Notes: a model not told the origin generated them from the sequence alone. A stretch of DNA of 64,000 nucleotides from Actinernus sp. WN-2022 (GCA_030867875.1 JAOWCC010001634.1:37901867-37965866); one strand, 5' to 3'. Positions 35,401-50,400 are shown, numbered from the stretch's first letter. Numbers and translations are program-made.

Positions 35401-38400
35401 GGTTGCTAATGTTAATGAGGTCGAAATAATTAGATCCGTGGTTGAAGGATCGTTTTCGCTTAGAAGCAAAATGTGTTGGATTAGCAGAGAATGGGCTTTG
35501 TGGACTAGGGAGAAAAAGTCTGTTTAAGCCTAGTATGAGCGTAGAGAAAGCACTTACGGGGGCATGTGTAAAAAATGTAACCGAAGTTTATTTCTAATAA
35601 AAGTGACTGGTAACGAAACGACCGCAAGTCGCTTTAGAATTCGCTTATGTTGTTGTTTATTCCGGTTTCACACAATTAGCTTCTCGCTTGTATTTCGTAA
35701 TAATTACTTCCCAACAAACTACACTACACGAGCCTAGCCAACTACGCACTAACAGTTTATTTCTAATGAAAGTGACTGGTAACGAGACGACCACAAGTCG
35801 CTTTAGAATTCGCTTATGTTGTTGTTTATTCCGGTTTCACACAATTAGCTTGTACGCTTGTGTGAAATAATTACTTCCAAAGTTGACATTACTTTTATAG
35901 AAATATACAGCTCTTAAGTTCTAAGTATTGAGAGTCTGGTAACGAAGTGACTTGGACTGGTAACGAAACGACTAGGAATTGGTAACGAAACGACTTGAGT
36001 TGGTAACGAAGAGGTTGGTAACGAAAGCGACTGGTAACGAAACGACCGCAATTCTGATTTGGAGACAGGCAAAACCCAACAGACATCAATAGGATGATTT
36101 TACTTAACCCATGAAATAGATATTACTGACTAAAAGGTACAATTAGACCCTAATTCCATTGCAAGTAAAACCACTCTAACAATCCTTACTAATCTAAGTT
36201 TAGTTTATTAGCTATGTACAGGCCGGTTTTCTATTTAAAGAATAAAAGCACAGTGTTCAAGTGATTCTAATTTTCACTCACTTAACTTGGCAGCTACATG
36301 TACAGATTGTAGTTTACTTTTCCCTGTTTAGCTTTCTTTGATGGTTTAATAGCTTCTGACCTACAAGGTCATGTCCTGCAAAAAATAATAACCAATAAAT
36401 AAAACCTAGAATAACGACTAGTTGTGTATGATCTTCTACACTGCGAACGAAATATTCAAATACGTGCTCAACGCATTTACGACACAAGCAATGATCGGCC
36501 GAGACTGTGATTAAAACTTAACATAACCCTTCAATTCATACACACAATTTCCAATCTATCTACAGTCTACTCAAGTCATTACTGCTAGATGTTCAAGTTA
36601 AAGATCAGTTTTAAACTTAATTCAAATGTATGTGACGGTTAGGAGTAATATTTAAGTGAAACATGTCTGCTCACCTTCTACTCAGATAAATTTCTTCAGG
36701 AATTCATCTCATCCAGGACTGATAATGTCTCAATTGAAGCCGTTATTATTATCTTTCCATCTAACAAATCTTCTTCTTGAAATACTGCAACAAAACGATC
36801 TGGCACCTAAATTGTTCAAACTGTTCCCTAGAGGCCTGGTTACCAAATATGGATAAACTCGGTCCCAGTCTTACTCTAATGTGGACAATCAATAAACAGG
36901 ACAATGGCGGATATAGCTTTCGGTTCTGTTCGAATTTCTTAAAGTGCCTATCACCCTTTTGCAATTTTGATAGCTTATGAACCTCCGAAACGTTTTGAGT
37001 ACTTCTGTGAAGAAAGTTTTGGTTTAAAGTGAATACTTTATGTTCTACGCTTGTTTGAAATCGTGTAAATGTGACCTTTCCTGACCCATGACCGCGTAAG
37101 TAAAAGCCTGGGTCGAAACTTGGGTAGACGTCATCTCATTAATGCATTTTTCTCCATGCCGCATTTTTATCACAACAACATCGATGCATAGAAAATATAC
37201 ATAGTTTTTGAGTTGTTAATAAAGAAAAAAATCATTTTAGTCAACAAGTTAAGGATTTCTTCAAATGATTGCAAAGCCGAATTAATTATATGACGTCAAG
37301 ATGATGTCTACCCAGGTTTCGACCCAGGCTTTTACTGACGCGGTCATGGGTCAGGAAAGGTCACATTTACACGATTTCAAACAAGCGTAGAACATAAAGT
37401 ATTCACTTTAAACCAAAACTTTCTTCACAGAAGTACTCAAAACGTTTCGGAGGTTCATAAGCTATCAAAATTGCAAAAGGGTGATAGGCACTTTAACAAA
37501 AACACACATTTTGAATGGGTGAACAGAAATACTTCACTAATTAAACAATGGCATTTATTTTTTAAACAATTGCCAGTCAAATCGGTGAGTAATATTCTAG
37601 TCATTAGTCGAAAATAACCTGATAATTTTTTTAAATGAAGGTATCTTTATTGTAATGTTTCATCAGCTTTTAGTAAAATATATATGTTATTTATATATGT
37701 ATGTGTGTCTTTATTTATACAATGGAAACAAAAGTACAATCACAATCCATCTGCATCAGGACTTTAATTAATGCCTATCAATTCCAAACCTGACCCCCCC
37801 CCCCCCCCCCCCCGATGTTTCTAAGGTCTTGTAAGATGATTTTGTTAAAATCCTGGAAAGGTTTATTGATTTAGGAAAGATATTCCCTGCAATCTTTGTA
37901 AGATCCCACACTTTATTATTATTCCTGTAAGTTCCTGCTTGGATCTTGATGAAATCCTCAAGGATCTTACAATATTCCTGCCTTCAGATAAGTATCCTTG
38001 CAAGGATCCTTCCAGTGAATCCTGACAGGATCCTGGTTATAAATCCTCAAGGATCTTGCAAGGATCCTGTCTTTAGAATATAATTATTCCTGCAAGGATC
38101 TTGACAGGATCCTGGACAAATCCTCAAGGATCTTACATGTACAAGGATCCTGTCCCTAAAAGGAGTTATTTCCTTCAAGGATCTTGCCTGAATCCTGACA
38201 GGATCCTGGATAAATCCTCAAGGATCCTGTCCTTACAAGAAGTTATTTCCTGCAAGGATCTTGCCTGAATCCTGACAGGATCTTGGATGAATCCTCAAGA
38301 ATCTTTCAAGGATCCTATCCATACAAGAAATTATTTCCTGCAAGGATCTTGCCTGTATCCTGATCCTGACAGGATCCTAGCTGGATAAATCCTCAAGGAT

Positions 38401-41400
38401 CTTACAAGGATCCTGTCCTTACAAGAAGTTATTTCCTGCAAGGATCATGCCTGAATCCTGACAGGATCCTGAATAAATCCTCAAGGATCTTACAAGGATC
38501 CTGTCCTTACAATAAATTATTTCCAGCAAGGATCTTGCCTGAATCCTGACAGGATCCTGGATAAATCCTCAAGGATCTTACAAGGATCCTGTCCTTACAA
38601 GAAATTATTTCCTGCAAGGATCTTGCCTGAATCCTGACAGGATCCTGGATAAATCCTCAAGGATCTTACAAGGATCCTGTCCTTACAAGAAATTATTTCC
38701 TGCAAGGATCTTGCCTGAATCCTGACAGGATCCAGGATAAATCCTCAAGGATCTTACAAGGATCCTGCCCTTACTAGATTAATTTGAATGTTACAGGATC
38801 CTGAAAGGATCTTAGCAGGATCCTGGCAGGATCCTGGCAAGGATCTTTAGAATTCCTGGGTCCACAGGATCCTTGACAAATCCTTCAAGGATCCTGCCCT
38901 TACGAGGATCCTTCTCTGATCCTTAAGGATCCTCAAAGATCCTCAAGGATCCTGCAAGGAGTTTCACCAGGGGTATGTACACTAGACTTTAAAAGTCAAA
39001 CCACAAATCAATGTCTCACCTGGATCTGAGGACCATTGTCATGTACATGACATTTAAATTTAGGTGATGTCAACTAAATTAGTACTAAACTTAGTTCAAT
39101 CTAAATAGCTATACATAATTTATGTAGTCCAGTTTTTCATTCAAGAATTACCACTAGAGGCGATGACTGTACAGATGCATTTACTCAATGTCAGTCTCAC
39201 TCTGATGTTAAGTATTCATAAATGCCAGCAGCAAGATGGGTTATTCACAACTCTATGTATTGGATTTGTTGTCAGTAGTTTGAACTTTGGCACCTTCTTG
39301 CTGGTATTTGTGAATATTTTACATCGCCACATTCCCCATAAAATATCGAAAACTAAGCGTCATCTCCCATGGGTACTATCAAGATCAGTGAAGCGTCAAA
39401 TCCAGCGACGTGATCGGGCATATAAAAAAGCTAGACGGTCAAAAAAGGCTGAGCACTGGGACAAGTACAAAGTAACATCTTCGTAACTCCACTACCAAGG
39501 CAATAAAAACTAACAGAGATAAATATGTATCCGATGTGCACGTGATGGGTTCCTTGACATCTGTTGACCAAAGTTGTACAAAGAGAGTGTGGTCTTACCT
39601 GAAACTCCTATATATGCACTGAGTCCATTGGCATTGGTACCCTGTTTTGGCATACTAACATCAGATTCCTGTAAAGCTGAAGCTCTGGCGATGCAGCCAA
39701 TTCTCTAGTGTGTTCACCAACGAAGACCTATCAAGCATCCCCTCTCTGGACTAGTCTCCCCATCCTCAAGGACCTGACCCGGTATTCTCGGTATGTAGCA
39801 CCTTAAAACTGCTACATCAATTGAAAGTTAGTAAAGCCTGTGGTCCTGATAAGCTTCCCACTAGAGTCCTGAAGGCGTGTGCAACGGAAATCACAACCAT
39901 TTTGACATTCATCTTTCAGCAGTCGTACGATCATGGTATATTACCGTTGGCGTGGAAAGACGGCTTAGTGACGCCTATATTCAAAAAGGGGCAAAAGACA
40001 GACCCTCGCAATTATAGTCCTATTTCCTTAACTTGTTTGTCGTCCAAGATCATGGAGCACATTCTCTACAGCCATATAATCTCGTACTTGAAGTCCAACG
40101 GTATAATAACTCCTGACCAGCATGGGTTCCAGCGTGGCCTGAGCTGCGAGACTCAACTCATTACAGCTACACACGACTGGGGAAAAATCTTGGACTCCCA
40201 TGGTCTAACTGACATCATGTTCTTAGACTTTGCCAAAGCCTTCGACTCGGTGCCCCACGAAAGACTCCTTAGTAAAATCAACCACTTTGGACTTCAGGGT
40301 AAACTGAATTCGTGGCTATGCACATTCTTGACTGGGCGATGACAATCTGTTGTAGTTAATGGCTCCAACTCAAGCTGGTCACCAGTAACTTCTGGGGTCC
40401 AACAAGTACGGTCCTTGGCCCCTTACTCTTCATCTTGTACATATAATGACATAATGGCACTAGTATCAGATCTAAGATGAAACTATTTGCCAACAACAGC
40501 ATAATTTACAGTCCAATCACATGCCACCAGGACCATCTGAACCTGCAGGAAGACAGATTCTTGTATCATGGGCAAGAAAATGGCAGATGAACTTCGAGCC
40601 GACCAAGTGTAAAATATGCTTTGTCGCTATAAACAGTAAAGAAACAGCCATCAAACTTCCCCTACGAGATGGGTAATACACCTCTAATGTACGTTTCAAA
40701 AAATATCTTGGTGTACACATCTCACGTGATCTTTCATGGTCTTACCATTGCCAGGAAGTGCGTAAAAAGGCCAATTGTGTCCTTGGCATACTTCAACGTA
40801 ATCTATCTTCATGCAGTGGTGAGATCAAAGAGAAAGCATACAAATTAGCACTGGTTTGCCCAATTACCGAATACGCTTCAGTTTTGTGGTCCCCCAACAC
40901 TGTTAAGGACAAATAGTGTATTAGCCTGATCCAGCGGAGGAGTGAAAGATTCGTTACGAACGACTATCACCGTACCAGCAGTGTTTCTAACATGATCGAC
41001 ACTCTTAAGTGGGACAGCCTCGAAACACGTAGATTGCTCACTGACCTTACGATGTTCTACAAATTCACTCAGGCATGGTGAACCTTAAATTCCCTCCAGA
41101 GATGGTGATATCAGATCCTTAAGAACCAGATATTGTAATCCTGAGAACTTTCACCATCTACAGTCATCTGTAAATGCATTTACGCATTCGTTCTACATCC
41201 GCACTATACTGCTCTGGAACTGACTGGCAGTATATATATCTGAATCTAAATATTTAGATCAGAATGAGACTAACGTTGAGTAAGTGAGCCTGTAGTCATC
41301 GAATACATGCAGTGGTAATTACATGTGATTGTTAAAATAATGCAATTTAATGGGTCTATTAAATTGTCAATGCATGCTGATATTATTGGAGGGACTCTAA

Positions 41401-44400
41401 CAAAATTATATTATTATTTTTATATAATATATAAATGTATGTATATAAATAGTTATGATCCACAGTAAAGTTTTAGTAGATAATACAATTATGTATTCTA
41501 CATTGCATTATGTAATTGTCAGTATGCAGTGACTTACAAACAGAATATCGAGGTTGTAATCCACACGGTCTGGTAATAGCAGCTTCATGACATCCTCCTC
41601 TGTTAGGTCACCATATTTATTGGGCCTTGCTCGCTTCTTTGTTGGAGTTATGCTCACTTGGCTAACGTCAGCTGATGATGATGTTGCATCTTCGTTATTT
41701 GACTGGCTCGGTTTTGAGCTGATCAAAGAGGATAATTATTTAAATATTAAAAACTTGACTCATGTGCATACATGTACATTGTACATATGCGAGTTATATA
41801 TATATATATCACATCAAAATTACATACTAGAAGGCCACACATTTTCTTATATTAAGCCATGCAATATTCATAGTTATATTACCACTATAACTATATTAAA
41901 TATATATTTACATCTTTGTGTATGTTATTATCTGCAGTAGTATTAGTCATATTAATAGTAGTTAATTTAGTAGCAGTATTAGCAGTAGTAATAACAGTAG
42001 TAATAATAGTAGTATTATAGCTATAAGTAGTAGTAGTAGCTATTTATACAATGTAAGTACTAACAGTAGTAATAATAGTAGTAATAATAAAATTTATACA
42101 TGTAGCTAGTAGTAGTAGCTAGTATAAATATTGTTATTATAAATAAATGTTAATAATTGTTATTATTAGTATTAATGTTACAGTCAAACCTCCCCTTATA
42201 TATACAATGTATATACACCTCAGTCTATAATAAGGACACCTCAACCTAATTATTATGAACAGTTATCTTAGTCCCTGTAAAATCTTTAAAACATAATATG
42301 GACACCTCTATAATAAAGATCAACACTTAATTGGCTCTGTCCCTTTGTAGATTGTCTTTATTTTTAATTGTCAATGCTTAAAGGGTCCATCTCAGCCACC
42401 ATTTTTAATTCTCTAGAAAATGGCCAACCAGTCCAAGCTGCCAAAATTTGTTATTTAGCTTTCAAGAGCTTCTCAGCTCCTGTGCTTTGAAGAAATACTG
42501 CATACAGTAATAATCAACAGATCCAGAATACCACAATAAAAATTATTTGTTTAATTCAGAATTGAATTGCAGGTCGAAACTCAAACTACATGTACATAAT
42601 AATAATAATAATAATAATCTTCTATAGCGCAAATACGTAAAAATGTAAAATGTAAAATGTAGTTCGTGTGGGGTTTTAAGTAGAAAAAATATAGACTAGT
42701 TTGTAATTATACTGAACAAATTATATTTATGCTTCAATTAACTAAATACCAACAAATAAACTAAAAAGCTTATAATTTTATACATGATTGTATGTTATGA
42801 TCAATATATAACGAGCCATAAACCCAAATTTTATAAAATAAAACACATCAGCAAAAATCATTGATGGGAATAAATCCATTTTTATCATTGATGTACATGT
42901 ATTTTAAAATTCCCATTGATGTATTTTTTCGACTAAAACTTTTCTGGCAGTCGCAAATTTTACGACTAGTTTTCGCCTAAATAAATAAATAATTAATCAA
43001 ATGTCCGACAGTCTTGTGTGTTATATATATGCTTCATTGAAATTTTATAACTTTTCAGCAAAAGCATGCATTAATTTACCTTCATTTTCCCATTTTTATT
43101 TCCCTTTAAGATGACATGAACCTTCGCTCAGGTGGCATTTTAAAGTGGTCTCTTTTCAAAATATATCGTGGGTGCAATAATACAATCTTTATTAGCATTC
43201 CCATGTACATAAATGGTATTGCCAGAAATAATCATAAAATAAGATAAAATCTATGTTAAGCTATCTAAGTTATATTTTGGAGAACTAAATTTCGTTTTAT
43301 ATCAAATGCTTCATATATAAAATGTGCTAATTTTTTGGACACATAAGGATCAACATTATTAAACAAAAATATAATTTTATGATTTTCATCTAAATTTAAA
43401 AATTGACTATAATTACTATTTATATCTTCAAATAAAGACTTCCTTAGCTTATCATATGAAGTGCAATGTAACATAAAATGTACTTCATCTTCAACTTTGT
43501 CAGAATTACAGTGTTGGCATATCCTTTGGTCAAGAGGAATTTTTGGACATCTATGTCTGCCAACTTCGATGAGTAATTTATGATTTCCAGACCTCAATTT
43601 AACAAGAGATTTCCTATGATTGACATTCTTAATTTGGTCAAGACAATTGGTGATTTTAGTATCATGTTTGAACATTGAATAAAATGATAGTTTCCTATTT
43701 ATACTTATAAGTTTCAATTGTTGAAGTGTTGAATCTTTAATAATTTCAGTCTTTATATTGGATAAACGTTTCTTTAATGTCAAATTATTATCTCCTTTCT
43801 CGTATGTATCTATCAATTTATTAATCGAACTCATAAAACTTAATTTTCCCGAGGATGCTAAATCATTTGAAATAAGTAAGCATTGTTTGGCAATACTATT
43901 ATCAGGAAGCTGCTTTAAATGAGCCCAAAAATGCAACATATTACGATAGATTAAAGATTTCAAAGATAACCTGCCAACTTCATTATGGGCAACGACGTTA
44001 GGGGCTCTTTTGTTTAGTCCAAGATAAAATTTGAAAAATTGAACATGAAGTCTCTCTATCGAATCAGATTCCCATTTTTCTAAATTAATACTATCGTAAG
44101 CCCCCCAAATATCTGAGTTATATAACAGGATAGGAGCAAACAAAGTATCAAATAATTTAGTACACATTTTTATAGGCATTAAAGTGAAATCAAGATAACG
44201 TTTTGCTGCGAATATAGAACGTTGTGTCTTCTCCTTTGATATTGTTTTAGATTTTGAAAAATTTCCATTGCTTGAGATGGTGGTTCCTAAATATGTGTAC
44301 TCATGAGATTAATATTAATCTCAGTATCATTCAAATAGAAGGCGTGTTTATCAATGGTTGATTTTCGATATTGTTTTTGGAAAATTACAACTTTAGTCTT

Positions 44401-47400
44401 CTTATAGTTAACTGACATCATCCATCTCTGACAGTATTGCTGTAAAACATTGATACATTTTTGTAAACCTGTAGCATTTTTAGAAACTAATACTAAATCA
44501 TCTGCATAAAACAAACAGTTTAACGATGATCCATTAGGTAAAGTTATTGAATCGAGATCATTGGAGTTTTGTAAAATGAATGGCAAATCGTTCAAATATA
44601 AATTGAATAACAATGGAGATAAAATACATCCCTGTCGTACTCCTCTATTATACTTAAAGAAGTTAGATCTCATATTTCCAGATTTAATACAACATTCAGT
44701 TTTTGAATACATGTTCGAAATCAGGCGGTAAAATTGACCTCCTATCTTATAACTAAGTAACTTCCTTAACAAGCCCGCATGCTCGGCGAATGCACATGGC
44801 GGCTTTCCCTAAACTCTCTTAACTTTGAGAAACAATTCACTTAAAGTGAAATATAAGAATGCTGAAACAGTTTGAAATCAACCACAATCAATAATGGAGA
44901 AACAATTAGCACAAATTGAGGAAACATTGAAGGATTTTAACCTAAACTTCACAGCGAAACTCGATGAAATTAATTCTAAGTTGGCCTCGACGATATCTCT
45001 TCTAGAAGCGAAAGTGACCAAGGTAGAGTTAAGCCAAAAATTCATCTCTAAACAATACGAAGATTTTAAAAAGATCAATGACAACTTAATGAAAGAAAAC
45101 ATGGACCTCAGGAACCTGTCCACCAAGTTACGAGAAGAGATTGACAGGAATACACACCAGATAGAGAAGACGGATTCGGCCTTGAACGAACTAGAACAAT
45201 ATGGCAGACGAGACATGCTCGAAGTAGCAGGAATTCCACGTATAGATGAAGAAGATACGACACAAATGGTATGGAAACTGTGCAATAAAATCGACAACTC
45301 CATACAGAAGGTCGATATCGAAATAGCCCACCGCTTATCAAGTAAAGATACTGCAAATATTATTGTTAAATTTTCAAGCAGGAAATCAAGAGACTTAATC
45401 TACGCAAAGAGATCTAGCTCATTAAGGAATTCAACCACGCACGACTTTGGCTTGGCCCCATCTCGCGCCCCATCAAGATTATTTATAAACGAAAGCCTTA
45501 CAAGAAGAAATAAGGAACTTTTCCACCTGGCGAGGCAAGCGAAAGTCTCATTCAACTACCGGTTCCTTTGGACCAAAAACGGTAACATTATGATGCGTAA
45601 GTCAGAACAATCCCCTATTATTAAAATTAGGGACTTTTCAAATTTACCAAATGAGTAACTTATTGATGTTCAATGATTGACAATATCGCACATGAAATTA
45701 CTACATGTCACACTTGTAATAGCCATGTGTTTGATCACCAAAACTCGATATACTGTGACTTGTGTAATACATGGCTTCATGCCAACTGTCTCAAAATTAC
45801 AAAGAAAGAGTTAAATGCACTATCCACTTGCCCAGAAGACTGGTTTTGTGGAAAGTGTATCCGATTATATTTTCCATTTTCAAATATCTCTAAATCTCAA
45901 CTAAAGTCTCTAACATTTAATCAGAGTCTTATTAGTCAAACAAATTGCACTAGCAATACCAACATTCCTGTTACCTTCGCTCTAAAATATCCCGTTAATA
46001 TTACCATAAAAAACAAATGTAAAATGTGCAACAAGAAAGTTAAAACTGGTCAAAACAATATCATATGCCAGACGTGTAATTCTAAAATTCATTTAAAATG
46101 CTCTTTACTCCCTCAAAAAGAAATCAAACTTTTAATTCTCAGTCTCCATGTGTCAGAGAAACCCTGGAGTTGCTACAAATGTCTATCAGAATCTCTCCCA
46201 TTTTATGATGTTTCGGATCTATTACAATTTACCTTTAACAGTAACTTCCACTGCCCATGTCTGACATCATCCTTTACTGATAATCTAGACCAAAATACAT
46301 TACCTAGGCTAAACTTATCATCTTTCACAAGTTTTACATCCCTTGATTGTGATATTAATCCTGACAATGAACTTCCATTTGAAGTTAATTTCAAATATTA
46401 CACCTTACATGATTTTCATAAATTAAGTATTATGAACACAGGAAAGTACAACTCAAATTTTTCCCTTTTCCATTCTAATATTAGAAGTCTCAACCATAAT
46501 TTTAACCAATTATCTGAACTTCTTACTGAGCTTAATTTCGAATTTAACATTATTGCCTTATCCGAAACCTGGTTGCCAATGAGTAAAGACAATATGCTAG
46601 TCATACATGTACCTAAGCTTAAAAACTATTACGATTTTGAAAAACTCTCTGGGACAACTTCTAATAGTGGATGTGGATTTTTCATACATAAAGACCTAAT
46701 ATATATTAGACGAGATGATCTGTCAACATCAGTTTACTCACAGGATTGTGAATTTCAAATGCTTTGGATTGAATTACTAAATAATCACAAATCAAATTTT
46801 ATAATTGGTGTTACATATGTACACCCAAAACTTAGAAACCCTTCAATTTTTCTGGATTATCTCGACAAAACTTTATTTACAATAACCAAAGAAAACAAGA
46901 CTATTATATTAACAGGTGATACAAACCTTGACTTATTCAAGACGGACACTAATGACCATATAAATGACTATCTACACATATTATTTTCTAATCTTATGAT
47001 TCCACAAATCACTCAACCAACTAGATTCACTGAATATTCTACTCCATCATTAATTGATCATATACTAATTAACTCACTTAACACAAACCTTACATCTGGT
47101 AATCTTATTCCACACATCACAGATCACCTACCTAATTTCCTTATACTCTCAGATTCTAACATGTCTTTTAAATCCATACAAAATGCATTTAGAAGAGATT
47201 ACTCAAACTTCAATAATGATATATTTATTAAAGACATTGATGATCTTAAACTAAGTGAACAAATACTAAACTGTCAAACCACGAACGATAAATACAACTG
47301 TTTCCATGTTAAGCTACTGGAAACAATTAACAAACATGCCCCATTAAAACAATTGTCTAAAAGAAAAATGAAACAAGAAACCAAACCATGGATTACAAAG

Positions 47401-50400
47401 GGCATTCGTAAATCAATAAATAAGAAAAATAAATATTATGGAAAATTTATGACTTCAAAAAACACAAAATATATTGAAGCTTATAGGCTGTATAGGAATA
47501 AGATCAATCATATCATTAAAAAATCTAAAACAAATTATTATTTAAATTACTTTAACAAATTTCAATCCAATATGAAAAAAATTTGGCAGGGTATAAAGCA
47601 ACTTATCAACGCCTCACCCTCTAAGGCTAGAAACTATTGTTTGCAACTAGATAATAAATTAATTACAGATCCTACCAAATTAGCAAATAAATTTAATACC
47701 TACTTTAACAAACTTGCATCTAATCTAGTGTCCAAAATGAAACCTACAAATAAACTACATCAGCAATACTTAGAAACATGTATCTTAGATAGTTACTTTA
47801 CTGAACCTACCTCACCTAATGAAATAAAAAGCCTTATCGATAACCTAGACCCAAATAAAAGTTCAGGATATTATAATTTTCCAATTAAATTAATTAAAGT
47901 AATTAGCCAACAGTTATCCTTCCCTCTTGAATTAATTATTAACCATTCATTTACAACTGGAAATTTTCCTGTTAAGCTAAAAATCCAAAAAATTATACCT
48001 CTTCATAAAAGTGGATCGAGGCTTAATATTACTAATTATAGACCAATTGCCTTATTACCTGTATTTTCTAAAATATTCGAACAAATTATGCTAATACGAT
48101 TAAAACATTTTCTTGAAAACAAATTTATTATTCACTCTTCTATCCCCATTTAAATTATGCAAATCTCCTCTGGGGAAATGCCTTACCTACCATTATCAAA
48201 CCCATAACAATTTTACAAAAAAAGGCTATTAGAGCTATAACTCAAGATCAATGGAATGCACATACATCACCTCTTTTCTATAAGTTGAATATACTGAAAT
48301 TGGAGGATATCCATAACCTACATACCAGTCTCTTTATGCACTATATCATCAATAACAATAATAGCAATACTTTCACTAACATGTTTACTCCATTAACTAG
48401 CATACACAATTACGAAACAAGACAAAAATGTAAACAAACCTTTTTTATACCGTCAACTAGAACAAATCTCAAAAAAAGATTTATCACTTATAATGGCATT
48501 AAAACATGGGAAAAAATACCATATGATATTAAACAAGAGAAAAGACACATATTCAAGAGAAAACTTTCTGCTTTATTCATCAATAAGTATTAAACTAGGT
48601 AAGATGGCATCATTGTTTTACTCTGATGTGTTCCTAAATTATTATGATAATATTCATTACTGTCCTAATAAAATTATTATATTGTTTCCTCATATTACCA
48701 TATTACCTTATTACCACATTATATTATTTATTTATTTATTAATATTATATACTTTCAGCTAATATATTACCATACATTTTCTTATAACTGTCAAGTAATT
48801 CTGTTTTAGGCATTCTTGTATTTCATGTTAATTACTTTAATTAATGTTAACTCTAGTTTTGTATTATGGTAGTCCCGGCTAGATAGCTGTATGGTTTTGT
48901 TCGGGTCTTCCGACTCATCAATCAATAGACTAAGTTACATTTTGTAATAGCATGAGTGAAATAAATATTGTTGTTGTTGTTGTTGTTATTGCCATACCGA
49001 ATCAAACGCCTTTTTAAAATCAACAAAGCAACAAAATAATTTCCCTTTAGGTGTGTTGTGAACGTATTGGTCAACCAAAGTTCTTAGAGAAAAAATATGA
49101 TCAGACGTTCGGTTTCCCGGAAGGAAACCAATTTGAGATTTATGTAAAATATTGTTGTTGTCAAGGAGTGATTGTAGTCTACTATTCAAAATAAAACAGA
49201 ATAACTTTCCTAAACAACTAGTGACACAAATTCCTCTGTAATTAGACGGATCTGATTTGTCTCCCGATTTATAAATGCTGCTGATTACGCCTTTTGTCCA
49301 AATATCAGGATATATCCCTGCTCTCAGTATAAGATTGAACAATTTAAGTATCACATTAATTAATATGTGTACTCCACATTTTAGCATTTCATTACGTATT
49401 CTATCAATACCAGGTGCTTTCTTAGTTTTCAATCTCTTGACTGCCTTCCTAATATCTGATTTAGTGATTGAATTGTCAAGAATGGTATTAATTTTTTCCG
49501 GTATTTCAGAATTATATACTACGTCCGTGATTTGATGCTGAGTTTGTGAAAACGTTTTCTCATCTATAGAGTGAAGATTACTAAAATGTGTATATACATG
49601 TAGGTCATTTAAAGGAATCGGGTGTTCACTTTGCTCATTGCTTAAATTGTTTAATGATTTTAAACTAGACCAAAATTGTTTTGGATTTTTTTCGTGAGCG
49701 AGAGCATCAATACTAGTCTGAGAGAACTCATGTTTCTTTTGTTTTAAGATCGACTTGTAACTTTTGTTAACAAGATTATATTCGTTTCTTGTCTCCATAT
49801 TGAGAGGATTTCGATGAAGTGTATTTGCTACTTTCTTATGATGCTGTCTTAATTCATTACAAGCATTATCAAACCATGGTTTAGAGAATCTCTTTTTACG
49901 TTTATGTTTACCGGATTTAGATAAACGTAAAGATGTTTTAGCGGCAAACTCAATAATGTTGTTAAATTTTCCAATAGCATTAATAATACCTTCAGAGTCA
50001 TGACTAAAATTTGTTCGTTCGAATTCAAAAATTAAATTTTGTACTTCTGTAGACTGTAGTGATTTTGAAAACATATCTTTAGATTCAGGTTTCCAAATAA
50101 ATTGTGCTGGGAGGTCAAATAATTCCGCTTTATCTGGTTTATTCATTAAAGGCGTAGGTGAAATTTTTAACCAACTAATTACTTGAGAATGGTCAGACAA
50201 TGGAGTAGTTTGTTTGACTATAAGACTGTGAAAGGAGTCCAGCAAGTCATTACTAGATATGAAATAATCTATGGTGCTGAAACCCTGTCTACCATTAAAC
50301 GTTATCTGCCCAAGGGAATCTCCTTTTACTCTACCGTTTAGGATTTTTAAATCTAGTGATTTACATAAGTCTATTATAAATTTGCCATGATTGTTTATTT

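Larger units (their letters stand above)
19462..36048 (+). mobile_element. MULE (Mutator-like) DNA transposon, 2.4 kb net, split by a 14-kb insertion
   Basis: Inverted ends CGGTCGTTTCGTTACCAGTC (19462) and its complement ending at 36048. The termini are tandem GTTACC..GTCGTTTC units, followed by a shared subterminal region (19615-19729 and 35624-35900). The right end has an extra ~168-bp copy of part of itself (35590-35757 and 35758-35925). Transposase exons lie at 34.1-35.1 kb. No 9-bp target duplication could be identified at these borders. Confidence 0.8.
15925..38972. mobile_element. Large element bounded by GGATCC-rich arrays (23.0 kb with insertions, ~6 kb net)
   Basis: Left end CCCTGGTGAAAAACCTTGCA and right end, read on the minus strand, CCCTGGTGAAACTCCTTGCA are inverted termini directly followed by GGATCC arrays (15948-16640, 37905-38965). 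GT flanks both ends (15923-15924, 38973-38974) as a 2-bp duplication. No transposase of its own is seen. It contains the MULE 19462-36048, a TTAA palindrome 36943-37492 and a conserved spliced module (36.2-37.6 kb). All within TDG intron 2. Alternative: two separate array elements whose inner ends were lost. Confidence 0.7.
44783..48990 (+). mobile_element. LINE B inserted into LINE A, internally deleted
   Basis: Two-ORF non-LTR element with a (TTG)n tail at 48968-48988. It begins CTCGGCGAATGCACATGGCG just after the LINE A sequence; only about 2 bp (GC) is duplicated at the borders. It lacks the RT catalytic core. Confidence 0.85.
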
